Shown piece by piece: positions 1-9,241 of a DNA stretch of 64,000 nt. The translations under genes were made by a program, and so were the position numbers. The DNA lies in the NCBI RefSeq assembly GCF_008014775.2, contig NZ_CP144914.1, positions 1,984,001-2,048,000 on the forward strand. The letters run 5' to 3'. Position 1 is the stretch's first letter; every line of letters starts with the position of its first letter. The DNA is from Alkalicoccus halolimnae (GTDB taxonomy: Bacteria > Bacillota > Bacilli > Bacillales > Salisediminibacteriaceae). A model generated the notes under the pieces. It saw nothing but the letters and a program-made list of their open reading frames with translations. It made no database searches and was not told the origin of the DNA.

Positions 1-1092
1 GTTCAGTACTTCTCCACTTGAAGCACGTGTCGCAGGAGAATCCCCTGCTTCAAATTCCGGAATATCTTTATCCCATCCTTCCGGAAGCTCTTTATTAATA
101 GCTTTTTCCAGCTGATCTGCCAGTTGAGGATACTCTTTTTTATAAGAGGCAAAAAGAGCGTTCCACTCTTTTTCATGAGCTTTACCCTGCTCTGCTACTT
201 TCGCAAAGTTTTCTTTCACTTCTTCCGGAATGTGGAAATCTTCTTCATAATCCCATTTGTAAGCTTTACGTGTTTCGAGCACTTCCTCTTTTCCGAGCGG
301 TGCCCCGTGAGAAGCTGATTTTCCGCTCTTATTCGGGGAACCGAAGCCGATCACTGTTTTCACTTCAATCATGGAAGGACGCTCATCATTCCTTGCTTCC
401 TTTAGTGCTTTGGAAATAGCTTCTGTGTCATTACCGTCCTCTACTACGATCACGTGCCAGCCGTAAGCTTTGTAGCGGTCTGCAACGCTTTCAGAGAATG
501 ATTGGTGAAGATCTCCGTCAAGGGAGATATCATTTGAATCATACATCACAATCAGTTTGCCGAGCTTTAAATGTCCGGCAAGGGAAGCAGATTCCGATGA
601 CACCCCTTCCATTAAGTCCCCATCTCCACAGATGCTGTAAGTGTAATGGTTAATTAAAGGGTATCCTTCCTTATTGTATGTAGCTGCCAGATGACGTTCA
701 GCCATCGCAAAGCCGACGGACATAGCCAGTCCCTGCCCCAGAGGTCCTGTCGTCGCTTCCACTCCGGGAGTATGGCCGAATTCCGGATGACCTGGAGTGC
801 GGCTTCCCCACTGACGGAACCCTTTTAAATCTTCAATAGTCACATCATATCCATGAAGATGAAGCAGGCTGTATAAAAGCATGGAACCATGACCAGCAGA
901 TAGAATAAAACGATCCCGGTTAAACCAGTCAGGATTTTCGGGATTATGGTGCATAAATTCTGTAAACAGTTTATAAGCCATCGGAGCGGAGCCCATCGGC
1001 ATACCCGGGTGACCGGAATTTGCTTTTTCTACGCTGTCGATAGAAAGCGTACGTATTGTATTGATTGATAATTGTTCTAAAGAAGTAGCCAT
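1..1092 (-). CDS. tkt: Transketolase, C-terminal part cut by window edge
   Basis: Thiamine-diphosphate enzyme of the pentose phosphate pathway that moves two-carbon ketol units between sugar phosphates in the cytoplasm. The first 364 residues are visible and the frame stays open to base 1, so about the last 300 residues lie outside. Family motifs seen are the N-terminal [11 protein letters not shown] stretch, the [12 protein letters not shown] stretch, and the diphosphate/Mg-binding [10 protein letters not shown]. The ATG start follows a GAGGGTG ribosome site by about 7 bases. It has its own likely promoter and lies downstream of the ynzC terminator, the same tkt-ynzC order as in B. subtilis. 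Identification is very secure. Confidence 0.97.
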   Translation of the reverse strand, partial: MATSLEQLSINTIRTLSIDSVEKANSGHPGMPMGSAPMAYKLFTEFMHHNPENPDWFNRDRFILSAGHGSMLLYSLLHLHGYDVTIEDLKGFRQWGSRTPGHPEFGHTPGVEATTGPLGQGLAMSVGFAMAERHLAATYNKEGYPLINHYTYSICGDGDLMEGVSSESASLAGHLKLGKLIVMYDSNDISLDGDLHQSFSESVADRYKAYGWHVIVVEDGNDTEAISKALKEARNDERPSMIEVKTVIGFGSPNKSGKSASHGAPLGKEEVLETRKAYKWDYEEDFHIPEEVKENFAKVAEQGKAHEKEWNALFASYKKEYPQLADQLEKAINKELPEGWDKDIPEFEAGDSPATRASSGEVLN

Positions 1093-1139
1093 TCAAAAAC
1101 ACCCTCACTTTTAATTAAATTATTGTTCTCACTTCTTCA

Positions 1140-1168
1140 ATGATATATGTTTCCAAGAGGTTAGACAA
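1140..1168 (-). promoter_or_regulatory. Likely sigma-A promoter of tkt
   Basis: On the minus strand TTGTCT and TATCAT are separated by 17 bases, about 50 bases upstream of the tkt start. The match is fair but was judged by eye. Confidence 0.5.
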
Positions 1169-1200
1169 CCTTTTACTGAAAATACAAAACTCTTCCAACT

Positions 1201-1242
1201 AAAAACAAATCGCCGCCTCTATTAAGAGACGGTGGTTTGTTT
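1201..1242 (-). terminator. Terminator after ynzC
   Basis: On the minus strand an 8-bp stem (CCGTCTCT / AGAGGCGG, one G-U pair) with an AACAAA/TTTGTT outer stem ends in a run of T. It separates the SOS operon yneA-yneB-ynzC from tkt. Confidence 0.8.
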
Positions 1243-1265
1243 TCGAAGAAAAGCAGATCGGAGTA

Positions 1266-1499
1266 TTAATGATATAAGTTTTTACGCTGCTCTCTTTTAA
1301 GTTTTTCGGGAGTGACATCCTCCCCTTCTTTATCTACTACTTTGACGGAATTCAGCTGATTTTTAAAAGAACGGCGCACATTCTTTAAATATTCGGCGCG
1401 GAGTTCTTTCTGCTCCTGCTGTTCTTTAATAGTTAAACCTTCTGCCTTCGATTTTTTAGCCAGGGCATTAATCCTGTTAAGTTTATCTTTGCTTATCAA
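1266..1499 (-). CDS. ynzC: YnzC, small UPF0291 (DUF896) protein
   Basis: A 77-residue, highly charged helical protein of the YnzC/DUF896 family, whose B. subtilis member sits in the SOS-induced yneA-yneB-ynzC operon; its exact role is not established. The sequence shows the family's N-terminal helix-rich half (LNRINALAKKSK, then LTIKEQQEQKELRAEYL) and a basic C-terminus. The start is TTG, 7 bases after a GGAGGT ribosome site; no ATG would give the family N-terminus. It follows yneB closely and is followed by a terminator, so it is the last gene of the operon and presumably LexA-controlled. Confidence 0.9.
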   Translation of the reverse strand: MISKDKLNRINALAKKSKAEGLTIKEQQEQKELRAEYLKNVRRSFKNQLNSVKVVDKEGEDVTPEKLKREQRKNLYH

Positions 1500-1545
1500 T
1501 CTGTATACCTCCCGTCATTAATCATTTCGTATAATATTAACGAAA

Positions 1546-2507
<962 letters not shown>

Positions 2508-2557
2508 TTTGTTCGCCCCTTCGTTCGCAGGAATATTTGTTCGCATTGACTAATTTC

Positions 2558-2586
2558 AGCATAAATGGAACGGGCGTTCGTGTCAA
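2558..2586 (-). promoter_or_regulatory. yneA operon promoter with embedded LexA box
   Basis: On the minus strand TTGACA and TATGCT are 17 bases apart. The LexA box at 2567-2580 fills the spacer, so bound LexA would block RNA polymerase. Confidence 0.75.
2567..2580. promoter_or_regulatory. LexA (SOS) box of yneA
   Basis: GGAACGGGCGTTCG matches the Bacillus SOS consensus (CGAAC-4-GTTC type) with both half-sites intact and the expected purine/pyrimidine pattern in the spacer. Confidence 0.85.
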
Positions 2587-2596
2587 GCAGAGAAAT

Positions 2597-2610
2597 AGAA
2601 CGAACGTTTG
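2597..2610. promoter_or_regulatory. LexA (SOS) box of lexA
   Basis: AGAACGAACGTTTG fits the SOS consensus with GAAC and GTTT half-sites and overlaps the -35 element of lexA, giving autoregulation. Weaker copies are visible at 2613-2624 (AAAC-4-GTTC) and 2531-2542 (GAAT-4-GTTC). Confidence 0.8.
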
Positions 2611-2636
2611 CGAAACCCTTGTTCTCATGATATAAT
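2608..2636 (+). promoter_or_regulatory. lexA promoter
   Basis: TTGCGA and TATAAT are separated by exactly 17 bases, with an extended -10 (TGA before TATAAT). The -35 overlaps the LexA box at 2597-2610. Confidence 0.8.
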
Positions 2637-2709
2637 AAAACCACGATTTTTATTAATAAGATCAGACATTCTGCCTATATATTATTTTAATTACAGAGAG
2701 GTGTTTATA

Positions 2710-3333
2710 TTGACTAAATTATCTTCCCGCCAGCAGGCCATTCTTGATTTTATACGCACCGAAGTCCGGGAAAAAGGTTATCCGCCTTCCGTCAGGGAAA
2801 TAGGGGAAGCTGTAGGCCTTGCATCAAGTTCTACAGTGCATGGGCATTTATCACGCCTGGAAAAGAAAGGGCATATTCGCAGAGATCCTACGAAACCGAG
2901 GGCTATTGAAGTAATCGGCCAGGAAGACAGCGGCCAGATTCTGCCTCAGACAGAGTCAATTTCCATCCCGATAATTGGTAAAGTAACAGCCGGACAACCG
3001 ATCACGGCAATTGAAAACATCGAAGAATATGTTCCGCTTCCTGCTAATTTTGTCCACGACGAAGAATCCTTCATACTTGAAATTTCCGGAGACTCCATGA
3101 TTGAAGCCGGTATTTTTGATGGAGATTATGTAGTAGTGAAACAGCAGGCTTATGCAGATAACGGAGATATTGTAGTTGCGATGACAGAAGATAATGAAGC
3201 TACTGTAAAACGTTTTTTCAAAGAAAAAAACCATTTCCGCCTCCAGCCTGAAAATGCTTCCCTTGATCCTATTCTTTTGGATTACGTGCAGATTCTCGGT
3301 AAAGTTATCGGAGTTTTCCGTTCGATTCATTAA
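2710..3333 (+). CDS. lexA: LexA, SOS repressor
   Basis: Transcriptional repressor of the DNA-damage response that cleaves itself when RecA filaments form. It has 207 residues, the normal length. An N-terminal winged helix-turn-helix (RQQAILDFI, then [21 protein letters not shown]) is followed by the cleavage site Ala94-Gly95 (KVTAGQP) and an S24-type protease domain with nucleophile Ser129 (SGDSMIEAG) and Lys167 (EATVKRFF). The TTG start is 6 bases after GAGAGGTG and gives the typical LexA N-terminus; the open frame upstream would run through the promoter. It is the only plus-strand gene in the window and is divergent from yneA. Confidence 0.98.
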   Translation: MTKLSSRQQAILDFIRTEVREKGYPPSVREIGEAVGLASSSTVHGHLSRLEKKGHIRRDPTKPRAIEVIGQEDSGQILPQTESISIPIIGKVTAGQPITAIENIEEYVPLPANFVHDEESFILEISGDSMIEAGIFDGDYVVVKQQAYADNGDIVVAMTEDNEATVKRFFKEKNHFRLQPENASLDPILLDYVQILGKVIGVFRSIH

Positions 3334-3357
3334 TTGTTTTCTCAATAAGTTTAAAAT

Positions 3358-3402
3358 AAAAAGATAAGCCCCCGGCAGATTGTTGGGGGGCTTATCTTTT
3401 TT
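3358..3402. terminator. Bidirectional terminator between lexA and the 61-residue gene
   Basis: AAGATAAGCCCCC pairs with GGGGGCTTATCTT around an 11-base loop, with T runs usable on both strands. It serves convergent lexA and the small gene at 3432-3617. Confidence 0.9.
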
Positions 3403-3431
3403 ACTGAATTTTCCCTGTTTTTAACCATTAT

Positions 3432-3617
3432 CTATTCAAAGTGAACAAGCTTAATATTCTGATCACTGACATTTTCCGCAAGTTTTTTTTCTACATACTC
3501 TTCGTCCTTTTTTTTATCTTCCGGAATATCAATTTCTGCTTTCTTGTGAGAATTGTGATCCCATATCACGTTGCCACTCGAATTTTCTCCTGTAATGTAG
3601 GTTACTGTAACTTTCAT
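3432..3617 (-). CDS. Small acidic hypothetical protein (61 residues)
   Basis: I do not recognise this protein. It begins with a hydrophobic beta-like strand (MKVTVTYITG), has a polar middle, and ends in a strongly charged helix-like tail rich in Lys and Glu, with no membrane segment or cysteine. Support for a real gene is a strong GGAGGAG ribosome site 6 bases before the ATG, a terminator right after the stop, and an isolated position with nothing coding opposite. It lies in the variable gap between lexA and glnA together with another orphan small gene. Confidence 0.6.
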   Translation of the reverse strand: MKVTVTYITGENSSGNVIWDHNSHKKAEIDIPEDKKKDEEYVEKKLAENVSDQNIKLVHFE

Positions 3618-3757
3618 TCATGACTCCTCCTTTATAATAAATCAATCTGTTAAAGCAGCTGTTTGTAATATTCAGGATATATCATCCTTGCTGCCAAGAT
3701 AGTTATTTTAATTTGAAAACTATCTATAATCATATTTACCCGATGAAACATGCAGAA

Positions 3758-3789
3758 AAACCTTGAACCGTTTATACAGTTCAAGGTTT
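3758..3789 (-). terminator. Terminator of the 81-residue gene
   Basis: A perfect 11-bp inverted repeat (AAACCTTGAAC / GTTCAAGGTTT) with a 10-base loop. On the minus strand it is followed by TTTTTC. Confidence 0.75.
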
Positions 3790-3794
3790 AATCA

Positions 3795-3872
3795 GCAGGA
3801 GCTTGCTGTTCAATGGAATTTGCTTCCTAGTAAACAGGCTCCCTCAGAAAAGTTTTTCAGTTGAGCTCCTGC
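3795..3872 (-). other. Possible structured 3' RNA segment
   Basis: A 9-bp inverted repeat (GCAGGAGCT at 3795-3803 and AGCTCCTGC at 3864-3872) encloses 60 bases and lies just upstream of the terminator at 3758-3789 on the minus strand. It may be part of a structured 3' untranslated region or a small RNA. No promoter is clear and I do not recognise a family. Confidence 0.25.
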
Positions 3873-3909
3873 ATTAAAAAAAGGCAATACCGTTGTGTGA
3901 GCTGATTAA

Positions 3910-4155
3910 TTATGCAGCTTCACTTTTAAGAAATCTGCCATTGCTTTCATATACATACGTCTGTATTTCCTGAAATTCTTCCATTTCCGGTTGCATTTCT
4001 TCAATTTCAAATTGATCAAAAGTAATCTCAGCTTCCTGGACTACTTCTCTCATTGCTTCTTCCGCTTTTTTTAAGCTCGTAAAAATTCCTGCATCTGCCC
4101 GGAAGCAATCATAAGTCATTTCTTTATCAATCATGTATAAAGCGTATATCTTCAA
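3910..4155 (-). CDS. Small hypothetical protein (81 residues)
   Basis: I do not recognise this protein. It begins with a beta-strand-like KIYALYMIDKE, continues with an acidic amphipathic helix (LKKAEEAMREVVQEAE), a very Glu-rich middle and a short C-terminal strand (IQTYVYESNGRFL). The alternation suggests a small alpha/beta fold, soluble and acidic. The start is unsure: the frame opens with TTG directly after a stop, with GAGG only a few bases upstream, and an internal ATG (residue 8) has no ribosome site. A good terminator downstream supports a transcribed unit. Confidence 0.5.
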   Translation of the reverse strand: MKIYALYMIDKEMTYDCFRADAGIFTSLKKAEEAMREVVQEAEITFDQFEIEEMQPEMEEFQEIQTYVYESNGRFLKSEAA

Positions 4156-5013
4156 CTACCTCACGTCCCTTTCTGACTATTTACTTGTATTATTACTCTG
4201 CTGAGGCCTTCGGCATAGAAACTTGCGGTTCAATTAAACGCAGGAATATAATTATCGAAAAAAGTCATGCTTCAAAGAAGTTATTTATTAATAAGCTTCC
4301 TGATATTAACCGCTTAACTTTTATCGCAGACAATAATTATATCTTAAGTCGTAAAATTATTATATTTTAAAGAAGCCGAAGTTCACTGCAAGCATTTCAT
4401 TTTAAAATATTTCTCCCTATATATACAGGCATATATTTTATGTACCTTTGTAATTCTATACTATTACAAAACAAATTTCATTAATATGTACAAATTTTTC
4501 CCAAAAAATATCTGATGGTCAGTTGAATCAGCTATTTTTGAGCAGCAATTAAGCGATTCCTATTCAATATCGTTCTTCTTCTCTGAAATAAATAAACGCT
4601 GCGTATATTTTGCCTGAAGCTGTTTTCCCTGCAAGAGAAGGAGAGGACAGAAGGATTTCTTTCCAGAACGCCGGAGGGCTCATGGGATGACTCCGGGAAG
4701 AAAAAGGTAGAGTCGATTATCCGTTCAGCAGGAAGGGAAAAGCTGAACCCGGCCAGGAAAGCGTATACGTTGGCTGACGTTTATCAAAAGGAAATATTAC
4801 TATATGTTTTTTTCACGGCAGCTTATCCTTAACGAACATTGCGGGATAGGCATTGTGAAAGAAAGGAATAATACTCATCCAGCTGCGAAAGACATTATCC
4901 ACCAGATTCAGTTGTATCATTTAGGTACACTTACTCCTCTTCCAGAGTCAAATCCAAACTGGATAACAGCTGTCTTTCAAATACATGGGGATCCGCAATA
5001 AGCTTTCCTGAAC
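4156..5013. other. Long intergenic region without a supported gene
   Basis: The first 400 bases are AT-rich with no clear ribosome site or conserved frame. Bases 4600-4780 are richer in G and C and look like a worn interspersed repeat (see the separate entry). A 65-codon plus-strand frame at 4804-5001 with a weak AAAGGA site matches nothing that I know. This is the least constrained DNA in the window. Confidence 0.5.
4655..4775. repeat. Possible degenerate Bacillaceae interspersed repeat
   Basis: GC-rich text holding GACTCCGGGAAG, an inverted repeat GTTCAGC/GCTGAAC (4723-4748) and a CAGGAAAGCGTA segment. It resembles in layout the GC-rich intergenic repeats common in Bacillaceae (CTCCTGCGGGAA ... 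GCGGAAAGCGT). This is memory-based and no second full copy is seen here; bases 9336-9420 hold a related TCTCCGGGAAG piece. Confidence 0.25.
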
Positions 5014-5046
5014 AAAAAAATCCCCGGCACCTTAAGGCGTCCGGGG
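5014..5046 (-). terminator. glnA terminator
   Basis: CCCCGG and CCGGGG close a hairpin with CCTTAAGG inside the loop. On the minus strand it runs into seven T. It starts 10 bases after the glnA stop. Confidence 0.9.
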
Positions 5047-5055
5047 AAGTACTAA

Positions 5056-6402
5056 TTAATAAGTCTGGATATACTGCTCGCGCTCCCAAGGGTGAACCTG
5101 GGTGTTGAACATATCCCATTCAATTTCTTTAGATTCAATAAAGTGTTCAAGAGCATGGTTACCAAGAGATTTTGTGATAGTATCATTTTTTCTCAGAGCA
5201 TCAATAGCATCTTTTAAGGAAGCAGGCAGTGCTTTAATGCCTTCTGCTGCGCGCTCTTCTTCATCCATTGCATAAATGTTGCGGTTTGTCTCATCCGGTG
5301 GAGTCAGCTTGTGACGCACACCATCAAGACCGGCTGCCAGCAGAGCTGCCATAGCCAGGTAAGGATTGGCTGCAGGATCCACACTTCGCACTTCAATTCG
5401 AGTACTCAGTCCACGTGAAGAAGGAACACGTACGAGCGGGGAGCGGTTGCGCATGGACCAGGCAATGTAACAAGGAGCCTCATATCCCGGAACAAGCCGC
5501 TTATAAGAATTTACTGTCGGGTTAGTGATGGCAGTAAATGCATCCGCGTGCTTTAAGATACCAGCAAGGAAGTGCATAGCTGTTTCACTCAGACCAGATT
5601 CATTGTTCTCGTCATAAAACGCGTTTTCTTTCTCGCTTCGGAAAAGCGACATGTTAGCATGCATTCCATTACCATTAACACCGAAAAGCGGTTTTGGCAT
5701 GAATGTAGCATGAAGGCCGTGTTTTCTCGCAATAGTTTTTACAACCAGCTTAAATGTCTGAATGTTATCACACGTTGTTACAGCATCAGCATACTTAAAA
5801 TCGATTTCATGCTGCCCTGGTGCTACTTCGTGGTGGGAAGCTTCAATTTCAAATCCCATGTCCTCAAGTTCAAGAACGATATCACGGCGGCAGTTTTCAC
5901 CCAGGTCTGTAGGAGCAAGGTCAAAATATCCACCTTTGTCATTCAGCTCAAGAGTAGGCTCTCCGTTTTCGTCATTTTTGAAAAGGAAGAATTCCGGTTC
6001 AGGCCCGATATTAAAGTCGGAAAAACCAAGATCTTCTGCTTCTTTAAGTACTTTTTTCAAGACTCCGCGCGGGTCTCCTTCAAATGGAGTGCGGTCTTTA
6101 TCAGGATTGTGAATGTCGCAGATCAGACGAGCTACTTTTCCTTTTTCCGGCGTCCAAGGGAATACTACCCATGTATCCAAATCCGGGTGAAGATACATAT
6201 CGGATTCTTCAATACGTACGAAACCTTCAATGGAAGAGCCGTCAAACATCATAAGATTATCAAGTGCTTTAGTCAACTGATCTACTGGAATCTCTACGTT
6301 TTTAATAATCCCAAGCAGATCTGTAAATTGGAGACGGATAAATTTAACGTTTTCTTCCTCCGCCATTTTTAGAATGTCTTCTCGTGTCGTTGTTTTACTC
6401 AT
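5056..6402 (-). CDS. glnA: Glutamine synthetase, type I
   Basis: Makes glutamine from glutamate, ammonia and ATP in the cytoplasm as a dodecamer. It has 448 residues, close to the 444 of B. subtilis GlnA. It shows the beta-grasp start ([14 protein letters not shown]), the [10 protein letters not shown] signature, the ATP-site region ([19 protein letters not shown]) and the Arg-rich [19 protein letters not shown]. There is no adenylylation-type insertion, as expected of the GSI-alpha class. The ATG is 9 bases after GGAGGAG; an upstream extension in frame lacks this. A GlnR/TnrA-type operator lies about 130 bases upstream. glnR, which precedes glnA in B. subtilis, is absent here, and ynbB comes next instead. 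Confidence 0.98.
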   Translation of the reverse strand: MSKTTTREDILKMAEEENVKFIRLQFTDLLGIIKNVEIPVDQLTKALDNLMMFDGSSIEGFVRIEESDMYLHPDLDTWVVFPWTPEKGKVARLICDIHNPDKDRTPFEGDPRGVLKKVLKEAEDLGFSDFNIGPEPEFFLFKNDENGEPTLELNDKGGYFDLAPTDLGENCRRDIVLELEDMGFEIEASHHEVAPGQHEIDFKYADAVTTCDNIQTFKLVVKTIARKHGLHATFMPKPLFGVNGNGMHANMSLFRSEKENAFYDENNESGLSETAMHFLAGILKHADAFTAITNPTVNSYKRLVPGYEAPCYIAWSMRNRSPLVRVPSSRGLSTRIEVRSVDPAANPYLAMAALLAAGLDGVRHKLTPPDETNRNIYAMDEEERAAEGIKALPASLKDAIDALRKNDTITKSLGNHALEHFIESKEIEWDMFNTQVHPWEREQYIQTY

Positions 6403-6530
6403 GCAATCATTCTCCTCCTTCAATATACTGTGCAGTGGAATAAAAGTTTCCCTGTTCAAAGGAATCTATATATTTCTTTTAACTGCGATATTCGTATCTT
6501 AACGAAATTTAAAATGGGAATGTTATACTT

Positions 6531-6547
6531 TGTCAGATTATCTAACA
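6531..6547. promoter_or_regulatory. GlnR/TnrA operator of glnA
   Basis: TGTCAGATTATCTAACA fits the GlnR/TnrA consensus TGTNA-N7-TNACA at every fixed base. It overlaps a possible promoter on the minus strand, TTGTCA (6559-6564) and GATAAT (6537-6542) 16 bases apart, so binding would repress glnA when nitrogen is plentiful. Confidence 0.8.
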
Positions 6548-6644
6548 GGGAAATTTTCTGACAACGTAAAGTCCGCCTTTTTCTGCTTTTTTCGGGCAAA
6601 AAACCAGCTCATCAAAAATTAGAACGGGAATTAAGGGGGTTTGC

Positions 6645-7907
6645 TTACTGATAGCGGGAATTATTGTCCAACATTCCTTTTTCAGTGAGAACTTTTACAG
6701 CACGTACAACTGCAATTTTAACATGTTCAAACGTTAATCCTCCCTGAACATATACTTTATAAGGTTCCCGGACTGGCCCGTCCGCAGATAGTTCGATACT
6801 TGCCCCCTGCACGAAAGCTCCAGCAGCCATAATTACATCGTCTTTGTAGCCGGGCATGGCAGACGGCTGGGGTTTTACATGAGAATCTATCGGAGAATTT
6901 TCCTGTATTGCCTGACAGAATGCTATCATAGGTTCTTTAGCAGGGAAAGAGACCGATTGAATAAGATCCGTCCGGAAATCGTGTGCAGAAGGACTCGTTT
7001 CCAATCCGCAAGCGGTTAAATAAGCGGATGTAAACAGTGCGCCTTTCAGTGCTTCGCCTGCAGTGTGAGGAGCCATAAAGAAACCTTGAAACATATCCTG
7101 CAGAGTCCCGAGCGTGGCTCCTCCTTCCAGTCCGATTCCCGGAGCCGTCAGCCGGTAGGAACAAAGTTCAATAAGCGAAGTCCTGCCGACAAGATATCCT
7201 CCTGTTTTGGCTATTCCTCCACCTGGATTTTTTATGAGAGACCCTGCAGTCAGATCTGCCCCCATATGGGAAGGCTCCTTCGTTTCAATGAACTCTCCGT
7301 AGCAGTTATCTACAAACACAATCAGCTCTGGATAAACTTTTTTAATCTCTTTAACAGCCCGGCCGATTTCTTTGACTGAAATGGAAGGGCGGTTCCCGTA
7401 CCCCCGTGAACGCTGAATTCCGATTACTTTCGTATGCTTATTTACAGATTTCAGTACTTGAGGGACATTTATTTTATCTTCTTCCAGCTCAACTTCTGCA
7501 TAACTTATACTGTAGTCCTTGAGTGATCCCGCTCCGGATTTACCGCGCAGACCAATCACTTCTTCAAGAGTGTCATAAGGGCGGCCAGTAATATAAAGGA
7601 GTTCGTCCCCCGGTCGCAGAACACCGAAAAGTGCTGTACTGATAGCATGCGTACCTGAAACAAACTGACTTCTTACAATGGCTGCTTCTGTTCCGAAAAC
7701 GTCAGCGTAAACATTTTCCAGCGCTTCCCTGCCACTGTCATCATAACCATACCCGGTTGAAGCCTGAAAATGAAATTCAGAAATATTATTCCTTCGAAAG
7801 GCATCCAGTACCCTCGCCTGATTTATTTCTACTGCACGGCCGATTTCGAAAAAATCAGGAAGCAGCTCCTGATGAATGTGGTCGGCACTAATTTGTATCT
7901 TTTCCAT
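6645..7907 (-). CDS. ynbB: YnbB, PLP-dependent methionine gamma-lyase family protein
   Basis: A fold-type I pyridoxal-phosphate enzyme of the YnbB (aluminium resistance) family. In B. subtilis ynbB is reported among the genes needed for 5-aminopentanol modification of EF-P; its own reaction is less certain. The frame from this ATG gives 420 residues, with the family N-terminus rich in HFQASTGYGYDDSGREAL, a PLP-anchoring SLIKNPGGGIAKTGGY segment holding the likely Schiff-base Lys, and a Gly-rich tail. The start is unclear: this ATG has no close ribosome site and a GTG at 7949 would add 14 residues; a strong hairpin at 7916-7942 lies between them. The neighbour upstream is hflX, as in B. subtilis. 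Confidence 0.9.
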   Translation of the reverse strand: MEKIQISADHIHQELLPDFFEIGRAVEINQARVLDAFRRNNISEFHFQASTGYGYDDSGREALENVYADVFGTEAAIVRSQFVSGTHAISTALFGVLRPGDELLYITGRPYDTLEEVIGLRGKSGAGSLKDYSISYAEVELEEDKINVPQVLKSVNKHTKVIGIQRSRGYGNRPSISVKEIGRAVKEIKKVYPELIVFVDNCYGEFIETKEPSHMGADLTAGSLIKNPGGGIAKTGGYLVGRTSLIELCSYRLTAPGIGLEGGATLGTLQDMFQGFFMAPHTAGEALKGALFTSAYLTACGLETSPSAHDFRTDLIQSVSFPAKEPMIAFCQAIQENSPIDSHVKPQPSAMPGYKDDVIMAAGAFVQGASIELSADGPVREPYKVYVQGGLTFEHVKIAVVRAVKVLTEKGMLDNNSRYQ

Positions 7908-7915
7908 CAATAATC

Positions 7916-7942
7916 GGGGGCTGCCTTTCAGAAGCAGCCCCC
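7916..7942 (-). other. Hairpin over the ynbB start region
   Basis: A perfect 9-bp inverted repeat (GGGGGCTGC / GCAGCCCCC) with a 9-base loop, between the hflX stop and the ynbB ATG. No T run follows on the minus strand, so it is not a normal terminator. It may attenuate transcription or control translation of ynbB. Confidence 0.7.
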
Positions 7943-7955
7943 TTCCCACCTTTCT

Positions 7956-9206
7956 TTACTTTTCCAGTTCATGATATATGGAGGACGAAGGTGAAGCGTA
8001 GCCCCGCACTTCGTATGTTTCATCTTCTTCTTTGAATAATTCTTTCGTAACTATCGTTTCACTTTTCAGCCGGTAGTACCATTTTGCCTCAGCTGCTGCA
8101 AATCGGGAAACATACGGACTGAAACTTGCTATTACAGCTTCCTGAAGTCTATGCATCAAATCTTTTAAATCTTCGGGTTCGTTGGCGCTTATAAGCAGGG
8201 AATTTCCTGAAGAAGCAGAGGCGACAAAGTCTCCGTGTATTCTATCACGTTTATTATACACCGTCAGCCGCGGTATGTGAAAAGCGTCTAGTTCTTTGAG
8301 CAGATTATTTACTGATTCTTCGTGATTATACGCATCAGGATGCGAAGCATCGACTACATGCAGCAGATAGTCTGCTTCTTTGACCTCTTCAAGAGTAGAT
8401 CGGAAAGCAGCTACAAGCGTAGTGGGGAGCTGTTGAATAAATCCGACAGTATCTGTAAGGAGCATATCAAATCCTGAAGGCAGTTTCAGTTTTTTTGTCG
8501 TCGGATCGAGTGTAGCAAACAATTTATCCTCCATAAGAACATCCGCTTCTGAAAGTTTGTTCAGTATTGTTGATTTTCCGGCATTCGTATAGCCAATCAA
8601 AGCAACCTGGTACGCCTGATTCTGCTTACGTCGCTCCCGGTACTGGACTCTGTGTCTTGCCACCTGATCCAGCTGCCTGCGGAGATCCGTCATCCTGTCT
8701 CTTATATGACGCTGATCTGTTTCAAGTTTGGTTTCCCCGGGGCCCCGTGTCCCAATACCGCCGCCAAGCCTTGAAAGAACATGTCCCTGACCCCGCAGCC
8801 TTGGAAGGGTATAACTCATCTGTGCCAGTTCCACCTGCAGTTTACCTTCCTTTGAGTTGGCACGCTGGGCAAAAATATCAAGAATCAACTGGGTCCGGTC
8901 GATTACTGCAGCCTCCAATGTATCCGTTATATTTCTGAGCTGGGAAGGAGTCAATTCATCATTAAAGATAACCAGGTCAACTTCCAGTTCTTCCACTGCT
9001 GCAGCAAGTTCTTCCAGCTTTCCTTTTCCTATATAAGTACCGGTTCGAGGCTGGCTCATCACCTGGGTAACAGAGCCTACTGCCGTCCCTCCTGCCGTTT
9101 CCGCCAGTGCCTGCAGTTCTTCCAGTCTGTACTGAAAAGATTCTTCTGTCATTTTTTCGGAGCGGACTCCCACCAGAAGTACTCTTTCCTGTGTGCTGTG
9201 CTTCAT
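7956..9206 (-). CDS. hflX: HflX, ribosome-associated GTPase
   Basis: A 416-residue GTPase that binds 50S subunits and, in several bacteria, splits stalled or stressed ribosomes. The N-terminal HflX domain ends in the signature LGGGIGTRGPGETKLETD after a coiled region. The G domain follows with G1 GYTNAGKST, G3 DTVGF and G4 NKRD, and there is a short C-terminal domain. The ATG follows AAAGGAG by 7 bases. It lies downstream of the hfq terminator, with ynbB behind it, the order known from B. subtilis (ynbA-ynbB). Confidence 0.97.
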   Translation of the reverse strand: MKHSTQERVLLVGVRSEKMTEESFQYRLEELQALAETAGGTAVGSVTQVMSQPRTGTYIGKGKLEELAAAVEELEVDLVIFNDELTPSQLRNITDTLEAAVIDRTQLILDIFAQRANSKEGKLQVELAQMSYTLPRLRGQGHVLSRLGGGIGTRGPGETKLETDQRHIRDRMTDLRRQLDQVARHRVQYRERRKQNQAYQVALIGYTNAGKSTILNKLSEADVLMEDKLFATLDPTTKKLKLPSGFDMLLTDTVGFIQQLPTTLVAAFRSTLEEVKEADYLLHVVDASHPDAYNHEESVNNLLKELDAFHIPRLTVYNKRDRIHGDFVASASSGNSLLISANEPEDLKDLMHRLQEAVIASFSPYVSRFAAAEAKWYYRLKSETIVTKELFKEEDETYEVRGYASPSSSIYHELEK

Positions 9207-9241
9207 ATAAAAACTCCTTTTACGTCATTTTGTTCCAGTGG

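Noticed and set aside
4804..5001. Plus-strand frame of 65 codons next to glnA
   Set aside because: Only a weak, distant AAAGGA site, no recognisable product, and convergent with the glnA terminator; kept as unsupported.
5572..6372. Plus-strand frame of 266 codons inside glnA
   Set aside because: Opposite the clear glnA coding sequence, with a low-complexity, Phe/Cys/Lys-rich product typical of an antisense shadow.
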